The notes below the pieces were generated by a model. It made no database searches. It had not been told where the DNA came from and saw only the letters and a list, made by a program, of their open reading frames with translations. From Paracoccaceae bacterium (lineage in GTDB: Bacteria > Pseudomonadota > Alphaproteobacteria > Rhodobacterales > Rhodobacteraceae), in assembly GCA_009920815.1 (NCBI GenBank), contig RFZH01000149.1, positions 1 through 5,759 on the forward strand: 5,759 nt of DNA, in the 5' to 3' direction. Below, piece by piece: positions 4,597 through 5,759 of the stretch. Every line of letters begins with the position of its first letter. The stretch's first letter is position 1. The position numbers and the translations under genes are program-made.

Positions 4597-5759
4597 ATGT
4601 CCAATGATGTGGTCATCGAAGACTTGGATATCACGGATGAATTAATCGCCGAGCGAAAGTCCGGCGCACCAGGTCAAACGCCCGAGGATATGGCTCCGTG
4701 GATGCGTCCAATTATTTCAGTTATTGAACAAACAAACCTTTGGGTTGGACGGGCAACATGTCTTTTGCTGATCCCTATTATCGTGGTCATGGTTTGGGAA
4801 GTGGTCGCGCGCAAGGTGTTTTTGGCGCCGACGGATTTTGCCTATGAATACAGCCGGATGTTAGCGGGTGCGATGTTCATGTTGGGCGCAGGTTATGCGC
4901 TGATGCGCGGTGTACATATTCGCGCGGATTTTTTGTACCGTAATTGGTCGCCGACAACCCAAGCAACCGTCGATACGGTTCTGTATTTGCTGTTCTATTT
5001 CCCGGCGATGTTGTTTTTCTTTTTCGTGTCTTTGGAATTTACAATCAAAGCATGGGTGACTTGGGAACGCTCGATGGACACTGCGATGATGGCACCTTTG
5101 GCGCCGGCGCGCACTGCAATGCCGATTGCTGCATTCTTGTTGTTTTTCCAAGGGATAGCCGAAGTTCTTCGTTCACTATATGAAATGCCAAAGGCACGCC
5201 GCGACAAGTTTCTGAAAATCATCCCAGTTTATCTGGTATTGTTGGCTTTTATCTTTGTTGACGCTTATTTCCCGAAAACAATTTCTGACAACGGTATATT
5301 GTCGTTCATCGTGACGGGTCTTGGTCTTGATAACGTTTCAAACCAGGCGATTGGCTTGGTGATGATTGCGGTTATGCTTTTCTCAATCTTCGTGGGTTTC
5401 CCGATTTCGTTCACACTGATTTTCTTGGGTTTTGTGTTCGGAGCGTGGGGTTTTTCGGGAAAGCTTACATTTTACCTGCAAACGTTCCAATTTAACGCGA
5501 CGATGCGCGATGACCAATTGGTAGCGGTTCCGTTGTTTGTCTTTATGGGCATTATGATGGAACAGGCGGGGTTGATGGAACGCCTTTTCCTCGCGGTGCA
5601 ATTGATGTTCAGCCGCACACGTGGCGCTCTGTATGTTGCGGTGCTGTTCGTTTCCACCATTTTCGCGGCAGCGACGGGTATCGTTGGGGCGTCGGTGACA
5701 ATCTTGGGGATCATGGCGGCGCGGACCATGAACAAGTCGGGTTATGACGTGCGACTGGC
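4597..5759 (+). CDS. Fused TRAP transporter permease, small plus large subunits (DctQ-DctM); C-terminus beyond right edge
   Basis: Partial gene: 387 codons are present without a stop. GGGGA (4586-4590) lies 6 bases before the ATG. After an acidic, soluble N-terminus of about 45 residues comes a four-helix DctQ-like part (about 46-220), with TM1 near 53-67, EYSRMLAGAMFMLGAGY at 84-100, RGVHIRADF at 104-112, and hydrophobic segments at 128-144 and 175-187. A linking helix (about 208-225) leads to the DctM part, where FVGFPISFTLIFLGF (265-279), AVPLFVFMGIMMEQAGLMERL (310-330) and FAAATGIVGASVTILGIMA (356-374) match the N-terminal half of the large subunit of the ion transporter superfamily. A full fused protein is usually above 600 residues, so about 40% is missing. 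It sits in the inner membrane and carries out sodium-coupled import of the substrate bound by the preceding protein. Continuous reading frame across both parts shows a natural fusion. Confidence 0.93.
   Translation, partial: MSNDVVIEDLDITDELIAERKSGAPGQTPEDMAPWMRPIISVIEQTNLWVGRATCLLLIPIIVVMVWEVVARKVFLAPTDFAYEYSRMLAGAMFMLGAGYALMRGVHIRADFLYRNWSPTTQATVDTVLYLLFYFPAMLFFFFVSLEFTIKAWVTWERSMDTAMMAPLAPARTAMPIAAFLLFFQGIAEVLRSLYEMPKARRDKFLKIIPVYLVLLAFIFVDAYFPKTISDNGILSFIVTGLGLDNVSNQAIGLVMIAVMLFSIFVGFPISFTLIFLGFVFGAWGFSGKLTFYLQTFQFNATMRDDQLVAVPLFVFMGIMMEQAGLMERLFLAVQLMFSRTRGALYVAVLFVSTIFAAATGIVGASVTILGIMAARTMNKSGYDVRL

Noticed and set aside
1..5759. CRISPR array, tRNA, rRNA, insertion sequence or attachment site
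   Set aside because: No regularly spaced repeats, cloverleaf-like sequence, transposase motifs or terminal inverted repeats were seen on either strand.

Overview
The window looks like part of an alphaproteobacterial chromosome, most likely from a marine member of the Rhodobacterales. That assignment is an inference from the gene set (an IclR regulator divergent from a TRAP uptake operon, a GMC oxidoreductase, a Gfo/Idh/MocA dehydrogenase), the protein style and the moderate base composition. No species can be named. The locus reads as a small catabolic island: an uptake system and oxidoreductases for one organic substrate, controlled by a local regulator.

Layout. On the minus strand, reading right to left, are an IclR-family regulator (1633 to 857) and then a Gfo/Idh/MocA-family dehydrogenase that starts near 682 and runs off the left edge. 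On the plus strand, divergent from the regulator, are a FAD-dependent GMC alcohol dehydrogenase (1740-3338), a TRAP-type periplasmic solute-binding protein (3426-4520) and a fused small-plus-large TRAP permease (from 4597, running off the right edge). The ~106-bp divergent gap holds two palindromes, one overlapping a plausible -35 box for the plus-strand operon, so the IclR protein probably controls both directions.

How the genes fit together. The binding protein captures an organic acid in the periplasm and the QM permease brings it in with a sodium gradient. The cytoplasmic GMC dehydrogenase and the NAD(P)-dependent Gfo/Idh enzyme would then oxidise it or a derivative. The binding protein carries Gln, Arg and Glu-Trp landmarks resembling those of 2-oxoacid-binding TRAP proteins (TakP type), which suggests a 2-oxo- or 2-hydroxy-carboxylate. 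The actual substrate cannot be read from the sequence.

The most interesting signal is non-coding. The 87-base gap between the GMC gene and the binding-protein gene can form an H-type pseudoknot: a 9-bp stem whose 10-base loop is complementary over 9 bases to a segment just before the ribosome binding site, with a 15-base A-rich crossing loop. This is the architecture of small translational riboswitches and leader elements. Two further hairpins, one at the GMC stop codon and a perfect 12-bp one after the binding-protein gene, lack U-tracts and look like mRNA processing or stability elements rather than terminators.
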